From: Aquitalea sp.
GTDB lineage: Bacteria > Pseudomonadota > Gammaproteobacteria > Burkholderiales > Chromobacteriaceae
NCBI GenBank assembly: GCA_019232735.1
Contig: JAFANL010000175.1
Coordinates: 1 to 7,779, forward strand
Direction of reading: 5' to 3'
DNA length: 7,779 nucleotides
Shown here: one piece after another, positions 4,726 through 7,779 of the stretch
Layout of the letters: the number at the start of each line of letters is the position of its first letter
Position numbering within the stretch: the stretch's first letter is position 1
Notes under the pieces: model-generated
Told to the model about the DNA's origin: nothing
Seen by the model: the letters and a program-made list of their open reading frames with translations, nothing else
The model's database searches: none
Position numbers and translations under genes: made by a program

Positions 4726-6423
4726 TCAATGGGAAAATGCCAGCTGGCCTTCGCCCTGATGGCGGTGTGGCTGACGCTGGGGCTGGCCGCCTTGTGGCAG
4801 ACTGAAATAGCTGATGGCGGTTTGCAGTTCGTGCGCCATCTGTTCCATGGCCCCGGCCGAGCTGGCGGTCTGGCTGGCGGCGGTGCTGGTTTCTTCTGAC
4901 ATCTGCGCGACCTGTTCCACATTGCCGGCAATGCCGGTGCCGGCCGCTTGCTGTTCTGCCAGCGCTACCGAAATGGCCCCCACCGATTGCTTGATGCGGT
5001 TGACGTTGCCATTGATGCTGCTGACGGTTTCCCTGGCCTTGCCGGCTTGCTGCAGGCCGGTTTCCATGCGTTCCACCGTGGCGTGCACATTGTGGATCAC
5101 CAGTTCGCTGCTCTCCAGCATTTCGCGGATCATGCCGCTGATTTCGGTGGTGGACTGGCCGGTGCGTTCCGACAGCTTGCGTACTTCGTCCGCCACCACG
5201 GCAAAGCCGCGGCCCTGTTCACCTGCACGTGCTGCTTCGATGGCGGCGTTCAGTGCCAGCAGATTGGTCTGGTCGGCTACATCACGAATCATCGCCACCA
5301 CATTGGAAATCCGTTGCGAGCGATCGCCCATCAGGTCGGCCTGCTGCTGCGATTGCTGTGCCAGTTCCGCTACCGACTGAATGGTTTGCAGCGTTTCCAT
5401 GATGACTTGTTCGCCGACATGGGCCAGTTCGCCGGAAACATTGGCGTCTTTGGCCACATCCTGCGCATTGTCGCTGACCGAGCAGATGCTGACTGACAGC
5501 TGTTCCACCGAGGCGGACATGGAGGATGCTGCCCGGGTTTGTTCTTCGGCGCTGACGGCAACCTGTTCCGAGGCGCTGGCCAGCTCGCTGGCGTGTACCG
5601 TCAGCTTGCCGGTGATGCCGTCGATATGGCGTACCAGGCGGATGAGTTCGGCCTGCATATGGGCCATCGAGGCCACGATGCTGCTCTTGTCACCGGAGCT
5701 GACTTGCAAGCGGTCGGCCAGATTGCCCTGGGCGATGCGGCTGGCCAGTGCCACCACGTCACGCGGTTCGCCACCCAGCTCGGCCAGCAGGCGGCGGATG
5801 ATGACCGTGGCCAGAATGGCGCCCAGCAAAATGCCGCCCAGCATCAAGGCCAGCGACAGCGCGGAGCACAGGCGGGCTTTTTGCTGCGAGCTGGCAAAGT
5901 TTTCCGCCGCCACCCGCAATTGCAGGTCGATCAGGCTGTTGATGTGGCCGGTGATGGGATCAATCGCCGGGTAGAGGTCCTTGTCCAGGAATTGCTGCAA
6001 GGCAGCTTGGTCATTGGCCTGGACGATCTGGCGCAGGTGGACGACGGTGGCATCGGCCTGGTGCATGGCTTGCTCGGTCTGGTCGGCCTGCACTTTTTCG
6101 TCAGCAGTGAGATAGGTGGAGCGGTAATCGCCCCATTGTTGTTTCAAGGTCGCTTGTGCTTTGTCCAGCCCGGTGAGGAAGTCGCTGCTGGACAGCGTGC
6201 CGGAATGCAGCTTGTGCGCGCCATCAACAATATTGACGGCATAGCTGTCGCCGGCCAGCTTGAGCTGTTTCAGGCACAGCACGCGGTCGTTATAGGTGGT
6301 GGCAAAATCCGCCAGAATATTTTGCTGGGTGAACCAGCCGAAGCTGCCCACCCCCAAGGTAATCAGTTGTAGTAGAAGAATCAGTGCAAATAGTTTTTGC
6401 CCTATGGTAAGACGGTCCCGCAT
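4726..6423 (-). CDS. Methyl-accepting chemotaxis protein (transmembrane receptor)
   Basis: This 565-residue receptor senses a periplasmic signal and controls the CheA/CheW kinase complex at the inner membrane. Order: a short cytoplasmic start MRDRLTIGQK, transmembrane helix about 11-31, a helical periplasmic domain about 32-186 whose length and composition suit a four-helix-bundle (4HB_MCP type) sensor, second transmembrane helix about 187-209, HAMP domain about 207-262, then the signalling coiled coil. The conserved hairpin tip is DVADQTNLLALNAAIEAARAG (381-401) followed by EQGRGFAVVADEVRKLSERT. EEQTRAAS (293-300) and SEETSTAAS (509-517) look like adaptation-site regions. The tail is glutamine- and histidine-rich and has no WxxF-type CheR/CheB tether. 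AGGGGG (6432-6437) is 8 nt ahead of the ATG. The ligand cannot be deduced, and no flagellar or che gene lies in the window. Confidence 0.95.
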   Translation of the reverse strand: MRDRLTIGQKLFALILLLQLITLGVGSFGWFTQQNILADFATTYNDRVLCLKQLKLAGDSYAVNIVDGAHKLHSGTLSSSDFLTGLDKAQATLKQQWGDYRSTYLTADEKVQADQTEQAMHQADATVVHLRQIVQANDQAALQQFLDKDLYPAIDPITGHINSLIDLQLRVAAENFASSQQKARLCSALSLALMLGGILLGAILATVIIRRLLAELGGEPRDVVALASRIAQGNLADRLQVSSGDKSSIVASMAHMQAELIRLVRHIDGITGKLTVHASELASASEQVAVSAEEQTRAASSMSASVEQLSVSICSVSDNAQDVAKDANVSGELAHVGEQVIMETLQTIQSVAELAQQSQQQADLMGDRSQRISNVVAMIRDVADQTNLLALNAAIEAARAGEQGRGFAVVADEVRKLSERTGQSTTEISGMIREMLESSELVIHNVHATVERMETGLQQAGKARETVSSINGNVNRIKQSVGAISVALAEQQAAGTGIAGNVEQVAQMSEETSTAASQTASSAGAMEQMAHELQTAISYFSLPQGGQPQRQPHRHQGEGQLAFSH

Positions 6424-6463
6424 GAAAAATACCCCCTGAAAAGTTCAGAACACGCTGATTGGT

Positions 6464-6493
6464 TTTATATTGGTATCGTGGTTGTAGTGCCAA
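6464..6493 (-). promoter_or_regulatory. Candidate sigma-70 promoter of the chemotaxis receptor gene
   Basis: On the minus strand TTGGCA (complement of 6488-6493), an 18-bp spacer and TATAAA (complement of 6464-6469) each match their consensus at five of six bases. The -10 ends 40 nt before the ATG. I saw no convincing flagellar sigma-28 element (TAAA-N15-GCCGATAA), so this receptor may be expressed apart from the flagellar regulon. Confidence 0.5.
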
Positions 6494-6649
6494 GCGACTG
6501 ACGTGAGCAAGCACTATTTGCTGTTTTAAGTAAGCGTACTTAGTCGACTGGTGTGGCATTTGATTTTTTTGTCATTCGCTGTGTTGGCCAAGGCAGAACA
6601 AAAATCTGGCAATGCAGCCATGTTGCTATCTATAAGCTACTGATTACGT

Positions 6650-6655
6650 TATAAT
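6650..6655 (+). promoter_or_regulatory. Perfect -10 element for rlhA
   Basis: TATAAT is an exact -10 hexamer 63 nt ahead of the rlhA ATG. The expected -35 position (about 6627-6632) reads TATCTA, a poor match; TTGCTA at 6623-6628 is better but 21 bp away. The promoter may be activator-dependent or have its -35 role filled otherwise. The leader of about 55 nt is GC-rich with a six-T run at 6697-6702. Confidence 0.45.
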
Positions 6656-6718
6656 TCCGCCCCTTCCGGTCACCGCGGTTGCCGGCAGGAAAGCCCTTTT
6701 TTCAAGTCAGGAATTGTC

Positions 6719-7779
6719 ATGAGTCTGCTGTCGCACCAGATCGAGCTGCTGTCCCCCGCCAAAACTGCCGAAATCGGCCGTGAAGCCATCCTGCATGGCG
6801 CGGATGCGGTGTATATCGGCGGCCCCGGTTTTGGTGCCCGGCACAATGCCAGCAACAGCCTCGAAGACATTGCCGGGCTGACACAGTTTGCCCACCGCTA
6901 CCATGCGCGCATCTTTGCCACGCTCAATACCATCCTGCATGACGCCGAGTTGGAAGCCGCGCGCAAGCTGATCTGGCAGCTGTACGATGCCGGCGTGGAT
7001 GCACTGATCATTCAGGACATGGGCATTCTGCAGATGGACCTGCCCCCCATCGAACTGCATGCCTCCACCCAGTGTGATATCCGCGATGCCGACAAGGCGC
7101 GCTTTCTGGCCGATGCCGGCCTGTCGCAGCTGGTGCTGGCGCGTGAACTGAGCATTCCCGACATCAAGCGCATTGCCGCCCGCGTGGGCGATGCCGCCAC
7201 CATCGAATACTTCATCCACGGTGCCTTGTGCGTGGCCTTCTCCGGCCAGTGCTTCATCAGCCATGCCGATACCGGTCGCAGCGCCAACCGTGGCGATTGC
7301 TCGCAAGCCTGTCGCCTGCCTTACACCCTGACTGACAAGGACGGCGGGGTGGTGGCCTTCGACAAGCATTTGCTGTCGATGAAGGACAATAATCAGAGCC
7401 GTAACCTGGAAGCCCTGCTGGATGCTGGCGTGCGTTCGCTGAAGATCGAAGGCCGCTACAAGGACGTGAGCTATGTGAAGAACATCACCGCTCACTACCG
7501 CCTGTTGCTGGATGAAATCATCGAACGCCGCCCGGAACTGGCCCCGGCCTCCAGCGGCAGCAGCGAAATCTTCTTTGCGCCTGATCCGGACAAGACCTTC
7601 CACCGTGGCAGCACCGACTACTTTGCCACTGGCCGCAAGATCGACATCGGTGCCTTTGATTCGCCCAAGTTCGTCGGCGTCGGGCTGGGTGTGGTGCACA
7701 AGGTGGGGCCGGACTGGCTGGAGATTGCCACCCCGGAAACCATGAGCAATGGCGACGGCATCAACTTCATGAAAAAGCG
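6719..7779 (+). CDS. rlhA: U32-family protein RlhA (23S rRNA C2501 hydroxylation), 3'-truncated by window edge
   Basis: The frame is open for 353 codons from the ATG at 6719 and runs off the window. It matches E. coli RlhA (YdcP) along its whole visible length. RlhA belongs to the U32 family, once annotated as peptidases, and is required for 5-hydroxycytidine at position 2501 of 23S rRNA; the relatives TrhP (YegQ) and UbiU/UbiV act on tRNA and in ubiquinone synthesis. Landmarks: LLSPAKTAEIGREAILHGAD near 10-29, YIGGPGFGARHNASN near 32-46, IELHASTQCDIR near 110-121, and FIHGALCVAFSGQCFISH at about 165-182. Cys171, Cys178, Cys194 and Cys198 lie in the U32 signature region. SANRGDCSQACRLPY and KIEGRYKDVSYVKNITAHY follow. 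AGGA (6709-6712) sits 6 nt ahead of the start. E. coli RlhA is about 650 residues, so about half is missing. Confidence 0.92.
   Translation, partial: MSLLSHQIELLSPAKTAEIGREAILHGADAVYIGGPGFGARHNASNSLEDIAGLTQFAHRYHARIFATLNTILHDAELEAARKLIWQLYDAGVDALIIQDMGILQMDLPPIELHASTQCDIRDADKARFLADAGLSQLVLARELSIPDIKRIAARVGDAATIEYFIHGALCVAFSGQCFISHADTGRSANRGDCSQACRLPYTLTDKDGGVVAFDKHLLSMKDNNQSRNLEALLDAGVRSLKIEGRYKDVSYVKNITAHYRLLLDEIIERRPELAPASSGSSEIFFAPDPDKTFHRGSTDYFATGRKIDIGAFDSPKFVGVGLGVVHKVGPDWLEIATPETMSNGDGINFMKK

Noticed and set aside
5539..6372. Plus-strand 277-codon open frame opposite the chemotaxis receptor
   Set aside because: It is a shadow of the GC-rich receptor gene. The composition is an antisense artefact and no family pattern is seen.
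6507..6528. Small hairpin AGCAA / TTGCT followed by GTTTT in the receptor/rlhA intergenic region
   Set aside because: The stem is only 5 bp with low GC content and follows no gene end on that strand.
6661..6702. Possible attenuator or riboswitch in the rlhA leader (GC-rich DNA followed by six T)
   Set aside because: The best stems are short (CCGG/CCGG with mismatches, GGC/GCC) and I could not find a stable hairpin placed directly before the T run.
6707..7699. Minus-strand 330-codon open frame opposite rlhA
   Set aside because: The plus strand carries an almost residue-for-residue RlhA, with ribosome-binding site and conserved cysteines. The minus-strand frame is a codon-bias shadow.
1..7779. 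CRISPR array, insertion sequence, tRNA, toxin-antitoxin or defence genes
   Set aside because: I looked for spaced direct repeats, terminal inverted repeats with a transposase, tRNA cloverleaf patterns and paired small ORFs on both strands, and found none that could be supported.

Overview
The window is 7.8 kb of GC-rich chromosomal DNA (roughly 60% G+C by eye) from a Gram-negative bacterium. The ThiC, RlhA and AlkX/YcaQ-type proteins and the overall codon style suggest a betaproteobacterium, perhaps of the Neisseriales/Chromobacteriaceae type. That placement is inferred from remembered protein families, not from a database search. There are no rRNA or tRNA genes, insertion sequences, CRISPR arrays or phage genes.

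Layout, left to right. (1) 1-1819 (+): thiC without its first ~35-40 codons, closed by an intrinsic terminator at 1843-1866. (2) 1820-2215: a 396-bp intergenic region that is the most unusual part of the window. It holds three exact DnaA boxes (TTATCCACA) and three one-mismatch boxes, a perfect match to the IHF consensus, a ~28-bp stretch that is about 80% A+T, an 8-bp inverted repeat, and six tandem copies of ACTCCCC whose other strand is a G-quadruplex motif. (3) 2216-2668 (+): a GNAT acetyltransferase, then 2774-3088 (+) a small EthD-family protein. (4) 3085-4296 (-): a YcaQ/AlkX-type DNA glycosylase, convergent with the EthD gene; the two stop codons share the palindrome CTAG. (5) 4416-4649 (+): a DUF2789 small protein, ending in a strong hairpin terminator at 4667-4700. 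(6) 4726-6423 (-): a transmembrane methyl-accepting chemotaxis protein. (7) 6719-7779 (+): the first 353 codons of a U32-family protein, very probably RlhA (23S rRNA C2501 hydroxylation), running off the right edge.

The genes do not form one pathway. They are housekeeping or accessory single-gene units in both orientations: thiamin pyrimidine synthesis, acetyl transfer, DNA crosslink repair, chemotaxis and rRNA modification. Only the GNAT/EthD pair (105-bp gap) could plausibly share a transcript. The best candidate for an undescribed system is the non-coding thiC-GNAT interval. Its DnaA boxes, IHF site and AT-rich segment resemble the DnaA-controlling loci known in E. coli (datA, DARS) or an origin-like element, next to a repeat able to slip in length. 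That reading is inference from motifs.
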